Shown here: piece after piece, positions 11,000-21,572 of the stretch
Layout: every line of letters starts with the position of its first letter
Numbering within the stretch: position 1 is the first letter of the stretch
Assembly (NCBI GenBank): GCA_029378245.1
Contig: JARKIF010000053.1
Location: 124,001 to 188,000 of the forward strand
From: Roridomyces roridus
Taxonomy: Eukaryota; Basidiomycota; Agaricomycetes; Agaricales; Mycenaceae
Length of the DNA: 64,000 bases
Direction of reading: 5' to 3'
The notes under the pieces: generated by a model
Told to the model about the DNA's origin: nothing
Databases searched by the model: none
What the model saw: only the letters and a program-made list of their open reading frames with translations
Program-made: the position numbers and the translations under genes

Positions 11000-13900
11000 G
11001 TATCAGGATTGATACAGAACCAAATTAAGCACCCAGTGCACTGTAAAATACCATACAGAATACCCTTACGAGGTATTGGAATCCCATAATCCCCTGATGG
11101 TCAGTTGGGACGTGGATAGTTGAAAATGATATCTGGGTCTTTCTTGGCTCACGACGCACACAGAACAATTCATTTGAGTAGCCTAAGCACTGTAAAACAG
11201 CCGTGGGAATCGAATGGTCCATGTCCGAAGACAATCGGACAAGAATTGAGCTCACGACAGCGTAATTAGTGAAAGTGATCAAAATCTCAACAATTTTGAC
11301 AAAAATCGAGCCGCGCCTTATGTTCCGCAAAGAGCTGTAATGGCAGAATACCCACTAAAACCCCCCATACTTTAATCCAATCATCCGGCAGTGAATCTTC
11401 ATCCAGCAGAATCCCACTCCAGGTGTTCAGAACTACCTGTTTATGGAAGCTCATTGTACCAAATTTTCTTTTGTCGGTGAGTATCCGGTCTCTTTGCAGT
11501 GCACCATTGATCATTTTCAGCCACCGGTTATGCACTTCTGACTGACTCACAATTTTGTTTGGGTTACGAATGACCCGATCTACTCGAAGGTTCCATATCA
11601 GATGCCAAGCGGTCGACACAAGGGTACTAAACAAACGATCCTTTTGAGGCATTGGTTTCCCATCTGTCTTGAACTTTGTCAGATTATTACCAAGTATTAA
11701 TCCCCAACTCATGGGTGGCCATTCACTGTACTTCATCTTCCATAGTTGTCTTGTGAGCTGCCACACTGTTTTGGTTTCTGGCACTTGGCATTCCAGGGCA
11801 ATGTGCTCCAGAGTTTCAGGAACTTTGCATATTGTACATATGCCTCGAATTTCGGCTCCCGGTATATGATCCCAGAAATATCCTACTCGGAAAGTATTAT
11901 GGATGCACTTCCACAGGAAGTCCCTGGTTTTAATAGGGAATTTCTTATCACGTACTGACTTCCAGATAGCCTCATTAGACGGGCTATATTCGAACATTTC
12001 ATTAATTGTTTCTCTTACTCTCTCTGTATTGATGTAAGTTGTTTGCCTGTGTGGAATGCTGTACTTCATTTTTAGCACTTTTGAGAATAACCTTTGGGAA
12101 CCGCATTGGAGTTGTATCCCAGGGTTATTGAACATAATATCACATGCTGTGTCGAGTTCAATATCTTCGAACTCCTCTCCATACAGTGTGCTCGCTAAGC
12201 TTTCTTCAGTCTGTTTGAATTGCACATGTTGAGTTTGCTCACGAAGTGCCGCAATAGTTGCAATGAACACGGGAAAGGCAGGATTTGTTATGCAGTTTTC
12301 ATATTTCAGGCGATTCCTTACCAGCACCTCTGGCAAGACTTTTGATCTTGTACAGATCAGCAGTTTTGTATGTTTATCATTTATTTCGAGTGTAAGAAGC
12401 AATGCTGCTAACCAGGCAGTGTTAGAATTATGAGTAATACTCTTGTCAGTGAAGGTAACATTGTATCGTTTGTTCTGGCTGTTGTTAATTCTTATACCTA
12501 CCTGGATTGTAGGTTCATTATGTCCAGCATTGAGGACTTTTGCGTAAAGATGGACTTCCTTCACATCTGGGTGATCATCTGCCGGAAACTGTCTTCTAGC
12601 TGGGATGGTTTTCAAGAAATTGTGATCTGCAAAGATCCGGCATCCATCTGCCTTGTCTTTGAGGTAATAATCAGGGTCAAAGGTGAACACTGAGTTGGTT
12701 GAAACAGCATTCTGATTTGTTGCTTTAACCTCTTCTGTCAAGTTGAGGACATTCTCTTCGTCAGGTTTCCCGAAGATTGGGCTCCATTTTGGAGTCAAAC
12801 TTTGAATTAGCATTTTTGCAGTTCTGATACATTGCCCTGGATAAGCACACTTTAGTTCCTTTCTGTCAGATTTGCAGTCACTACATGCACAGTTCTTTCT
12901 TCCAGCACCGTCACTGGCATTTACTTGGTGTCTTGAATTCAAATTCTCCCTATTTGCAATTTGAAGTGCATGTTTTACTAGCTGAACACCATGGTTTGTT
13001 CTCAAGCAAGAGGCTGAATGTCTTGCACAGGCTTGCTTATGTAGAATTGGATCAGCACCAATGTGATTCCATATGGGCATGTCAAGTTTAACATTGTCTT
13101 CAACTGCAAGGCCAGTGTAGGTAAATCCATGTTTCCGGGCAGCCTTGATCATTCTCCTAATATCATGGGGCAGCCTTGTCTTCTTGGATATCGGTAAATT
13201 TATATTTTGTAGGAAGACATTTACAGCCATTCCTTCGGGCAAGTGAATATAGCTGTCCTCGAGTACTCGAATTATTAGCTGGTCCACAAAGAAACACCAT
13301 GATGGTCTATCATCTCCTTGTGACATATAGATTTTCAGATTCCAGAGGTCTATGGCCTCATTCCTGGTTTTAAAATCCAGGATATCACGGCCACCCTGTG
13401 CTATGGGTAGTCTCATGGTTTCGTGACCTACACGGGCTTTTTCTCCCTCCCAGATGAATGCATGTATTTTGCGCTGCAGTGTGTCTTCAATTTCATCTGG
13501 CATACTCTGACATCTTGTCTGGTATTGTGTTCGTCCTCCAAAGTACATGTTTATAACATGTCTTTTCCCCTCTAATCCCGGACTTGTATACATCCATCTG
13601 TGAACATCACCACTTATTTTTTCAATTATAGAAGGCCATGGGGTGGTATAAGTAATTTGGTTTCCTAGGAACGCTCCGAGCATTCGGAAACACTGACCGT
13701 CCCCTAGAATTAGGACTTTCTCATCAATGTGCCCGGAATCCGGATTTTCATTGAGTTTACGCTGCAGAATTACCTTTGCTCGATATTCAGGGCTTCCAAA
13801 CGGCACTACCACTGTTTTTGCTTCGTTAAATTTGGCCCCAGAAGCCATTCTCCATAGGTTGAGTATGTTCCACAGCTCACTCCATGAGTCTGTGCTTAGT

Positions 13901-16672
13901 AGATAGATAGTTGTGTCATCAGCAAAGAGTGAGATCAAAAGTCTCTGGTCTATTCCTGGGATTTGAATGCCTTGTAATTTTGATGTTCGTAACAGGCATG
14001 CGAGGGGCTCAATGGCCAAGTTGAACAGCAGGCAGGAGAGGGGATCTCCCTGTCGGACCCCCCTTGTGACAGTATATGGGGTGCTCATTTGTCCATTAAT
14101 CATTACCGTGGTTTTTGCCCCAGCGTAGAGGTTCATCACTGTGTTTATAAAGCGCTCTGGGAGTCGCATGTGTACTAGTACACTTCGCAAATAAGTGTGG
14201 TCAATTTTGTCATATGCTTTTTCCTGGTCTAATGAGACCAAAACACCTTGTTCATCAGTAGCATCTGCATAGTCCAATAGGAATTTAGCAAGTTTCACTT
14301 GGTCTTCAATTCGGCGGCCTTTCATAAAACCTGCCTGGTCTGGGTGCACAAGGGATCCTGCAACCATCATCAACCGTAATGAGTAGACTTTTGTCATTAG
14401 TTTGTAATTGAGACATGTTATTGGCCGGTAGTTTGAGATAAAGGCCTTATCACCTTTCTTGTGTAGGGGGCACATCCAACCCAGATGAAATTTGGAACCT
14501 TTATTTAGGCCATGAATTTCTATATTGGTGAACAGTTTCTGTAGAAAGCCAATCACATTGAATATCTTTTTCCCGTCATCTGTTTTCCTCTGATATTTCA
14601 GATCCAGCATTTTATAGAACTCGTATGGAATACCATCCATTCCCGGTGCTTTGCCATTATTTGAAAGTCGCAAGGACTCCCGAATGGTATCTTCTGTGAA
14701 GTGTATGTTCATTTTCTGGAATTCATCCTCGGATAGGTGTACTTTGCAATGCTCTAAGGTGACATTGGTTGCAAACATTTGATCATAAGCATCTGGTTTA
14801 TCTTTTTCCTGTAAAGTCTCGTGATAATCTCGGGCCATCTCTGCCATCAATTTGGAATTTGTCTCATACTGCGCCCTGGGTTCACCCTCATTATTTTTTC
14901 TGAATTCATAGATGGACTCTTTCACTTTGTAGCCTTCGGATGATTTTGTCCAGCTCTTTGTTTGTAGTGATTCCCCTTCTACCTGGAAACGTGCTTCCCG
15001 GAGTTCGCGTTTCTTTGCCGCTCTATCATCAACTGCACTTTGGATTTTACTGTCTAGCAGGAATGCAGATAGATTCCTCTCTTCCAGTGTCAATGTTTCA
15101 TCATGAATTATGAGATGCAGTTGTGTCTTCCATGTGTGGATCTGTCGGTCTAGATCATTGCCAACCAGACGTGTGCATTGTTGACCAAAATCTGTTATCG
15201 TCGATTTTAGCTTTTCGCCTATGGTTTGAATATTATAATTGCACAGACAATTTTTCTTATCAAGCTTCTCTGTTTCTTCTTCGGCTTCAAGTCCGAGCTC
15301 ATTCACCCTTTCCATAAATTTATTGAGAGTTAGTAGGTAGTGTGGTAGGCACCATCTGCCCTTCCCTTGTAAATTTTCACGCTTAGGGCAATACTCCACC
15401 GTGACTAATAGGTGGTCAGATTTTACTGCATGTCGATGTATACTCCAATTTCTGTAGTGGTGGCCTCTACCACTACTGATGCATATTCTATCGAGGCGTG
15501 AGTATGATAAATGTTTCTCTCCTGTTTGATTGTTGGTCCGCTGTTGTGTGCAAGTATAATCCCTCTTATCCGGGTAAGTTGATCGCCATCCGTCTTCTAA
15601 GCGGAGCAGATCTTTCAGTCGTTTCCATGCATTTGGGACAAGATCATCAATTCCTGAGTTACGGTCCCGGCCTTCTTCTACAAAATTCCAATCACCCAGT
15701 GATTCACTCGGCAGAGGGATGTCTGGGTTATTTGCCCAGATTTCCCATAACTGGATCCATAGCAATGTTCTCTCGTGTTGTGTATTTGGTGCATAGACAT
15801 TCAATATGACCATGGGTTCTTCCCCTTTAATGGGGATTATCAGGAGCAAGGCGCGGCCAGGCACCAGTATATGTCTTACCACACTCTCAGTATCAACTAA
15901 GGCCTTGTTGAGAATGAAGGCGACCCCTGCCGTTGAATTAGGCTTATTCGGATCACCTGAGTTTATAATCTTAAACCACCTATAAAATACCTCTTGGAAA
16001 TTTTTCTCGGCATCTGTGTCCATGTGGGACTCTTGAATGCCCAGTACCGCCAATTTGTGTTCATCAATCATAGCCTTTACATGTCTGAATTTATGTTCTC
16101 TGTGTGTAATGGCTTTGGAGGCATCTCGTCCGGCCAAGTTGAGACTTGCAAGTTTCAGGGCGGAGCGAACAAATTTCTCTGTTTTCACTTTGCGGGGAGG
16201 CTTATTCTTTTGACGGATATCATTGTTCTCCAACTCCCAGTCATATACATCTATATCAATTTTTGCATTGGTATCTGGACCATTTGGTCTTATTCTCACA
16301 GGATTAGGTTGAATTTCCTCAGATTCTGAGACTTGACTTATAGCACGCTTCCTCCCATTAGTACGGGCTTCAATCACTCCTCCACTTTCAGCACTCAAAC
16401 CAACAGAGGACGTGCTCGATTCATATATACCACTCACATCTGCGACATCATCGTGGGATTGGTTCATTACCATGTCTATCAGTGATAGTCGTGGTGGTTC
16501 ACCAATCGTTATCGCAGTTGCGAGGAGTTGTGGTGTGGGCTCTTTGCGGGTCTCTGCAGCAGCCAGAACCTCGGAACTGCCACAGGCAGGGTCGCACTCA
16601 GGTACCCGTATCACCCCGACTCTTGCTATGGGAGCACCGCTCCGGACTCACGAGCTGCAAGCACTCGTGTGA
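11000..16672 (-). mobile_element. Full-length LINE (non-LTR retrotransposon), limits approximate
   Basis: The element is read on the minus strand. One long ORF covers 11287-16614, followed by an AT-rich 3' region of about 290 bp that is also found as detached tails at 10117-10298 and 10665-10790. The 5' limit is uncertain; a CCHC/RGG fragment lies just upstream on the same strand and could be the end of ORF1. I found no target-site duplication. The ORF is uninterrupted, so the insertion is young or the family is still active. Confidence 0.75.
11287..16614 (-). CDS. LINE ORF2: APE endonuclease - reverse transcriptase - RNase H-like - zinc finger
   Basis: 1775 codons. The frame opens at a GTG; the first ATG is codon 48 (16473) and is the likelier start. 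Domains in order: acidic/basic N-terminus; AP-endonuclease-like nuclease about residues 155-410 (SLNLAGR, QESHMD, NVYAPN, LGDWNFVEE, SRLDRI, SDHLLV); reverse transcriptase about 640-920 (GKAPGMDGIPYEF, NYRPITCLNYKL, SLDQEKAYDKIDH, GVRQGDPLS, FADDTTIYL); a Cys cluster near 1245 (CACSDC); an RNase H-like region about 1350-1450; and a zf-RVT-type finger near 1600 (C-x2-C-x7-H-x4-C in CTICKVPETLEHIALEC). The nuclease and RT residues look intact. In the RNase H region the positions of the acidic triad are replaced (AKV for TDG, TAW for TGE/AEL, TRS for SDS). The protein would nick target DNA and copy its own RNA in the nucleus. Confidence 0.93.
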   Translation of the reverse strand: MIRVPECDPACGSSEVLAAAETRKEPTPQLLATAITIGEPPRLSLIDMVMNQSHDDVADVSGIYESSTSSVGLSAESGGVIEARTNGRKRAISQVSESEEIQPNPVRIRPNGPDTNAKIDIDVYDWELENNDIRQKNKPPRKVKTEKFVRSALKLASLNLAGRDASKAITHREHKFRHVKAMIDEHKLAVLGIQESHMDTDAEKNFQEVFYRWFKIINSGDPNKPNSTAGVAFILNKALVDTESVVRHILVPGRALLLIIPIKGEEPMVILNVYAPNTQHERTLLWIQLWEIWANNPDIPLPSESLGDWNFVEEGRDRNSGIDDLVPNAWKRLKDLLRLEDGWRSTYPDKRDYTCTQQRTNNQTGEKHLSYSRLDRICISSGRGHHYRNWSIHRHAVKSDHLLVTVEYCPKRENLQGKGRWCLPHYLLTLNKFMERVNELGLEAEEETEKLDKKNCLCNYNIQTIGEKLKSTITDFGQQCTRLVGNDLDRQIHTWKTQLHLIIHDETLTLEERNLSAFLLDSKIQSAVDDRAAKKRELREARFQVEGESLQTKSWTKSSEGYKVKESIYEFRKNNEGEPRAQYETNSKLMAEMARDYHETLQEKDKPDAYDQMFATNVTLEHCKVHLSEDEFQKMNIHFTEDTIRESLRLSNNGKAPGMDGIPYEFYKMLDLKYQRKTDDGKKIFNVIGFLQKLFTNIEIHGLNKGSKFHLGWMCPLHKKGDKAFISNYRPITCLNYKLMTKVYSLRLMMVAGSLVHPDQAGFMKGRRIEDQVKLAKFLLDYADATDEQGVLVSLDQEKAYDKIDHTYLRSVLVHMRLPERFINTVMNLYAGAKTTVMINGQMSTPYTVTRGVRQGDPLSCLLFNLAIEPLACLLRTSKLQGIQIPGIDQRLLISLFADDTTIYLLSTDSWSELWNILNLWRMASGAKFNEAKTVVVPFGSPEYRAKVILQRKLNENPDSGHIDEKVLILGDGQCFRMLGAFLGNQITYTTPWPSIIEKISGDVHRWMYTSPGLEGKRHVINMYFGGRTQYQTRCQSMPDEIEDTLQRKIHAFIWEGEKARVGHETMRLPIAQGGRDILDFKTRNEAIDLWNLKIYMSQGDDRPSWCFFVDQLIIRVLEDSYIHLPEGMAVNVFLQNINLPISKKTRLPHDIRRMIKAARKHGFTYTGLAVEDNVKLDMPIWNHIGADPILHKQACARHSASCLRTNHGVQLVKHALQIANRENLNSRHQVNASDGAGRKNCACSDCKSDRKELKCAYPGQCIRTAKMLIQSLTPKWSPIFGKPDEENVLNLTEEVKATNQNAVSTNSVFTFDPDYYLKDKADGCRIFADHNFLKTIPARRQFPADDHPDVKEVHLYAKVLNAGHNEPTIQVGIRINNSQNKRYNVTFTDKSITHNSNTAWLAALLLTLEINDKHTKLLICTRSKVLPEVLVRNRLKYENCITNPAFPVFIATIAALREQTQHVQFKQTEESLASTLYGEEFEDIELDTACDIMFNNPGIQLQCGSQRLFSKVLKMKYSIPHRQTTYINTERVRETINEMFEYSPSNEAIWKSVRDKKFPIKTRDFLWKCIHNTFRVGYFWDHIPGAEIRGICTICKVPETLEHIALECQVPETKTVWQLTRQLWKMKYSEWPPMSWGLILGNNLTKFKTDGKPMPQKDRLFSTLVSTAWHLIWNLRVDRVIRNPNKIVSQSEVHNRWLKMINGALQRDRILTDKRKFGTMSFHKQVVLNTWSGILLDEDSLPDDWIKVWGVLVGILPLQLFAEHKARLDFCQNC

Positions 16673-16949
16673 GGGCTGTACCACTTCCCCATGACCCTCC
16701 CGTGGACCAGGAGGGCCTTTGGTACTGATTTCGATTTCGTTCAGTTGTGTCTGCATGGTGTGGGGGGTGCGATTTTAGGACCGCCGTCCAGGTGCAGCAT
16801 ACAACAAATGTCATATTGCACCAACCAGTCGGATGAGACTGGGCATTTTTTAATCTTTCAGAGCTTATTACTCTGTTCACTTATAATCACACTCGAGAAT
16901 CAGGCAGTTATCGCACAGGTCATGATTTTAGGGTTGCATATACATTTAC

Positions 16950-17256
16950 TTAATAGGGTCCATGAGGACCGTGTCTACCGCCTCGTTGGAAGGTACCCCG
17001 GCCCCCTCGACCATATCCAAATCCTCCTCGACCCCGCATTCCTCCACGGTATCCACCACGTTGGTTGTTGAAGGAAGTGGCAGGCTCGGGTGCATCCATG
17101 TTGTCGTTTAGCGAGTTGGGAAGGCTGGATATGGGGTTCCAGGCGGCATCAGCGTCATGGCCATGGAGGCGGCGATAGGCGTCAGAGCGCAGAATGGGAC
17201 AGTCTTGCTTATAATGTTCAATAGAATGGCACTCTGCACAGTGCATCAGTTCGTTC
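16950..17256 (-). CDS. CCHC zinc-knuckle / RGG-box protein fragment (possible LINE ORF1 end)
   Basis: The frame encodes a perfect retroviral-type knuckle C-x2-C-x4-H-x4-C (CAECHSIEHYKQDC) followed by DAYRRLHGHDADAAW and a Gly/Arg-rich tail with several RGG/GRG units (GGYRGGMRGRGGFGYGRGG), ending at 16950. A CCCAG acceptor at about 17257-17261 would let an upstream exon join just before the first Met codon (reading RNELMHC). A GTGCGC donor lies near 17312, but I cannot extend the upstream exon with confidence. The same strand and a distance of about 340 bp upstream of the LINE ORF2 suggest the end of an RNA-binding ORF1. The alternative is a separate host CCHC gene truncated by the repeats on its left. 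Confidence 0.55.
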
Positions 17257-17324
17257 CTGGGTTATCAGGTCAGTGAGGGCAAAGACAATATATATAGATA
17301 TCGATTGCGCACCTCACATCAGAC

Positions 17325-17412
17325 TTTTGACATGAAACTTGTGAGCTTGTACAAGCTCATTCAAGCTCGCAAGCTTCTGCCAAATCGCTGCAAGCTCACA
17401 AGCTCACAAGCC
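17325..17412. repeat. Palindrome-rich AGCTTG/CAAGCT repeat tract
   Basis: Several copies of AGCTTG and CAAGCT in both orientations. They include the perfect 16-bp palindrome GAGCTTGTACAAGCTC (about 17342-17357) and GAGCTTG-like units up to 17406. A related hairpin (CTTGAGCTCGCAAG) sits inside the broken F-box gene near 7908. It lies between the CCHC fragment and ARM copy A; function unknown. Confidence 0.6.
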
Positions 17413-17588
17413 AGGTCTCGAAATCCACAAGGTCTGCCGTTCGACAATGACGACGTGGTGTATGCAAACAATCTGCCTGAGTCTCCAAGGCATCGGCGCA
17501 TCGCATGCAAGTATAGCTCAATGACTCGGAGCCTTTGTGAAGGCAGTGCGCCGGGCGTGATTCCGCTCGCTTCTCTATCTCTTCCCCC

Positions 17589-19549
17589 ATGCCGCCCCTA
17601 CAACGTCAAGAAACTCGGACTAGCCTGCGCAGCTGGTGGTCCGACAGTAACCCGCTGGTGCAGGCGGGACCTACCATGAACCTACACGCCGCGGCCAAGC
17701 CTCTCATGAAGTGGATGCACCACCAGCAAGCTCTCGGCATCATCGACAAGCACTACGAGGTGCCACTCACCGCGGAGCTCTTGGAGATTTATGCGTCGTA
17801 TCTATCGTACGTGGCGCCTGACGATGACTCTAGGAAAGCACTGACATCCACCAGGTACAAATACATCTCCCTCACCACACAGAGAACGGTCTTGAAGCAC
17901 CTGTCGGATAGAGCGTACCTTTCGAAAGCCGACGTCGGAGAGATACTACGTTCCCCCATCCTCGAACAGATTCCGCAGCTCTTGGAGTCGAACGACAGAC
18001 AGCTCCAGACACTAACATGCTCTCTAGTCGGAAAGCTGCTTGCACACCAATACGGCATCCCTGGGCAACTCACGTTGAGGTGCGTTAACTTGTACGCACA
18101 TTTATCCGACAGCTCATTCTCGTTAGCGTCGGGATGACGTCCGCCTTGGCTGCACTCCTGGGGCAACCCGAAAGTGCGCTGGGAGAAGTCCTTCAGAATT
18201 TGCTGGAGTCCGAGACCGAAGCCATGAGACGTTGGTCATGTATCCTCGTCGGCAATTTGGCCCGTCAAAGGGCTGCTGAAAGCGTCCTTATCAGTTCGGA
18301 GGTCGTTGAGAAGCTTGTCGCCCGCTTACGGCAAGTCCCATCTATCCTACCAAGAAACTCTTGAATAATATTGTTCGCTTAGTGATTCAGAGGACGATGT
18401 TGTTTTGACTGCCATTTCTGCGTTGGCTGCAATTTCACAATTGCCCGGCGGTTGGATAATTCTTGTGGCAACGAACGCGCTGGATGGCGTCGGTCTGGCG
18501 CTGGACTCCACGAATAGAGATGTGCGCTTGTCCGTCTGCGGTTTTGTTACGACCTTGGCAAAGAGCGAATTGAGCGAATACAGCATTCCGGCAATGTTGG
18601 ATGCAATTCCGATGGAAAGGTGGTCCGCGTTATTGAGGCAAGTGTCTCTCATCTTTCCACAGGGAGTCATCAATTCATTGGGATTCATTTTGCAGGGATG
18701 ACGAAGAAGATTTCGTTCACGCCGCAAAAGTGCTCCTCCAACTCTCCAGATGGGATGGATTCGCCTGGGCCATCATCCAATCCGACCTATTGGAAGTCAT
18801 CTCGGACCTACTCTCAACTCGCTCGCGGACATTCGATTTCTGTGAATTAATCGGAACCTTGGTGGACAAGGAGTTCCCTATCCCCGCCATTTTGGCGGCA
18901 ATCCCGATGCAGAAATTTGTGTTCATCTTAGAGTGTGTTTTTCAGTTCCAAGAGCTCTATACGTTTGCTGATCTACCCTCAGCCGTGAACACTACACGGG
19001 GTACCATACTCATAACTCTGCAGGCTTCATATTGACACAGCTGACCAAGTGGCCCGAGGGCGCGCTGGGCGTTGCCACGGTGCTAGATCTGCTGGGCTCC
19101 TCCCTTTTACGACGAGGCAGCGGCGCTGAATACTGGGTACCCCAAATCGTGGCCACACTCGCAAGACAAAGGGATATCGTTCCGACCGGTACAATTCTTG
19201 GGAGCTTCAATACTGTCAGGTTATGGCCACTTGTATGGCAAGTCTACATTTTGCCATCACCAGCTGTTTTCTTGAATGTCGTTTCAGTGGCCACAATCGT
19301 CAAATTGCTTCGCAAGCTGTAGAAGCGCTGATTGAACTTGCACACAGCCCTGGGGGTAGAGCCGCACTTTCGAGAACCCTTGATCTCTTCCTAGCCTCGA
19401 CCGAGCCTCTACCCGCTTCCCACAGGGAAGCGATCATACGCCTGGCACAAACGCTCCCTCCGGAATCTTCTCTCCGCAGTATCATACCTACTGACCGCCT
19501 GCGTCAGCCGTTTGACGAAGATCTTGCACCCTTTTGGGGCTTGGCATAG
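17589..19549 (+). CDS. Armadillo-repeat-type protein, copy A
   Basis: Seven exons: 17589-17806, 17855-18079, 18127-18330, 18383-18637, 18696-18932, 18983-19237 and 19288-19549, giving 551 aa with no stop. The N-terminus MPPLQRQETRTSL then SWWSDSNPL is shared with copies B and C and matches what I recall of a large Mycena ARM-repeat family. The rest is a chain of about 40-residue helical repeats (EILRSPILEQIPQLLES, LLESETEAMRRWSCILVGNLA, AISALAAISQLPGG), as in Vac8/importin-type superhelices used for protein binding. No catalytic motif is seen. Compared with copies B and C, exon 3 lacks 21 bp (seven residues, DEDVLLQ in B). Three introns (3, 4 and 6) use GC donors. The function is unknown. The reading frame is intact, so it is probably expressed. 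Confidence 0.85.
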
Positions 19550-19759
19550 TGAGGCAAAATGTCATGATGTAAGTTCATACTGCACGTGCCCAAGTCTTTC
19601 GAGGAATTGATTCAGACTATGATAGATTAGAATCGGCGTCTAGAATTGGTCTGGAAAGGAGATCGGGCCTCTCACACAAGGTGAAAGTAGGAGCTTGCGT
19701 CGTGCATAATCGAGATATACAAAAGCAGTAGATGCTGAGTGAGAACAAAGAACGATAAT

Positions 19760-20541
19760 AAATGTCATGGAAAACAACGCTCACACATCAGAACTTCCAG
19801 GAATTCAATTGCCAACACACCGAACCGGGCTCAATGACATCAGGACCTATCGCCTCGCTGTCGGGATGCCGCGAAATGTTGAACACAGGGAAGTGCAAAC
19901 TGTCGAGTTGCAGACGCTCGCCGTCTCTGAGGTGAGACACGAGACTGGTGAGTGAGCGCGAATCTGCGATGGAGGTGACGGGGACCCGGGACAGCAACAG
20001 TGGTCAGAGATGCCGCATGCGGTGTTGGTCAAGGAGGTCAAAAGGGAGCCAGATTCAGAGATATCGTCAGGAATTCGGAGGCAAAATTGTACTCTGGGCT
20101 ATTAGTGTGCGACGAAGCAATAGAGGCGCCAATGAGATTCAAGCGTGTGAATGCTGGTACCCAGAGATCTGGAGAGAGATGCAGTTGGGAAGGAGGAAGG
20201 TTATGAGTTGTTGGCTGCAATAGATGTTGAACGTTCGCTCGAGGACGGGGGGAGAGATCGAAAAGGTGCGTGAGAGGTCGACGTCGTCTTCGTACAGATA
20301 TTGGGGTGCGCAGCGCAAGCCCATCATCATCGGTAAAGACAAGGATGCGGTACAGGAACGGTTGGACTCTGAGAAAAGTGGGAGTAAGGTCAGAAGACAA
20401 AGACTCGAACATTGCCAAGGATGGATGGTGGTCGTGAGAAGGCTGCGAGCTCAAACTAGGATGACTCGCTCCAGATCCGATGGTAAGGGCGGTTGCATAG
20501 GTTTCGAACCTTTCTTGGATTTGAGCCCACGCTCCGCGCAC
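19760..20541 (-). pseudogene. Possible remnant of an F-box-like hypothetical gene
   Basis: The minus-strand frame 20038-20541 contains FLRVQPFLYRILVFTDDDG and an NVQHLL segment followed by PPSQLHLSPDLWVPAFTRLN. The order resembles an agaric family (RVQPxLYRVVxFxD ... VRHLxL ... CxGVxxLAL) that often follows an F-box. The resemblance fades in the middle (a run of arginines), and the continuation towards 19760 (LTSLVSHLRDGERLQL) lies in another frame without a clear intron. It is either a decayed gene or one whose introns I could not place. No F-box is visible at the proposed 5' end. Confidence 0.35.
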
Positions 20542-20599
20542 CAGCGAGCTCGGAGCGCAATCACAGGAGATGATGGTGGTTGAGAAACAAGAAGCGATG

Positions 20600-21572
20600 G
20601 ATAATGATCGCGATCATGATGGGAGTTTCGGGGCTTCGGCAGCCTCTCCGTGGACCGTACTTATTGCAAAATTCATTCACTGACTGAGGGATAGCTTGGT
20701 CGGAGTTGAAGTGTGGCTATCGGATGGAAATTGGGACGGATTGTGCGGATTTATTCATGCACCGCCGTCTTCTCATGTTCGTTCCAATTGATCCAAAACG
20801 GTGTTGAATTTCGGAATGAGAGAATTCAACCGTTTTTCGTGGACCCCCGCTGTAGCCCTCGGGCCCGGGCTTAATAATTCTGCGAGGTTGACGCAAAGGA
20901 CCAACAATCCCCGGAGGTTGACACCCGGTCTTTGATTAAAACGCGATGACGCTCATTCTCACACCGGTGTATCTTGGAGCCGCCGAGCACGGAAATTACT
21001 TGGGTCTGCAGACCAGAAGGAAAGGAAATACAAGTTCCGAGGTCGGCACCATGCGGAACGTAAGCGCCGGGTCTTTCCGTGCCGTCAGCTTCTTGCATGC
21101 TTCCGTACTCCCTCCTTCCAATTCCCGAACGTCTGCGATACTGAGCTTGACCTTGACTCTAAGCTGGTGTAAAGGAAGCCGGCGTGGTCTTGTAAGAGGG
21201 TGAATGTCCACGGGCCGTGGTCGTTTTTCTTTCAGCGACATCCGGATTCCAATTTCCGAAGTGCTTGGCACAGCGAGGACAGGAAGAAGCAGACGTCCGG
21301 TTCCGCAGCTGTAGCATGCGACGCGGTGGTTGCTAAGACGGTCCCATGAGGTGCGCCCGACGCTTCTTGTCTTCTTCCTCGTTTGTTCTGCTGGTGTAGG
21401 CATGCAGACGAGGCGGGGATGTGTAGACCGGGGACGAGGCAGCTGGGCGCTGGTTTCGAGGGTGAAAAAAGAGGATTTTAGAGTTTGACTTGTACGTAAA
21501 TCGGGACTAGTCGTGCCTGGACTCGAAATCAGTATATCACTACTCCCTTTCTTCTTGCCACCACCCACAGCG
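20600..21572. other. Intergenic / promoter-side region
   Basis: Nothing is recognised. A long minus-strand ORF (20996-21874) overlaps the 5' part of the Ser/Pro-rich gene and has no family features; I take it as an antisense shadow of GC-rich coding DNA. Confidence 0.4.

Noticed and set aside
16473..16614. First 47 codons of the LINE ORF as real protein N-terminus
   Set aside because: The frame opens with GTG; in a fungal nucleus the ATG at codon 48 is the likelier start, though I keep the full open frame in the coordinates.
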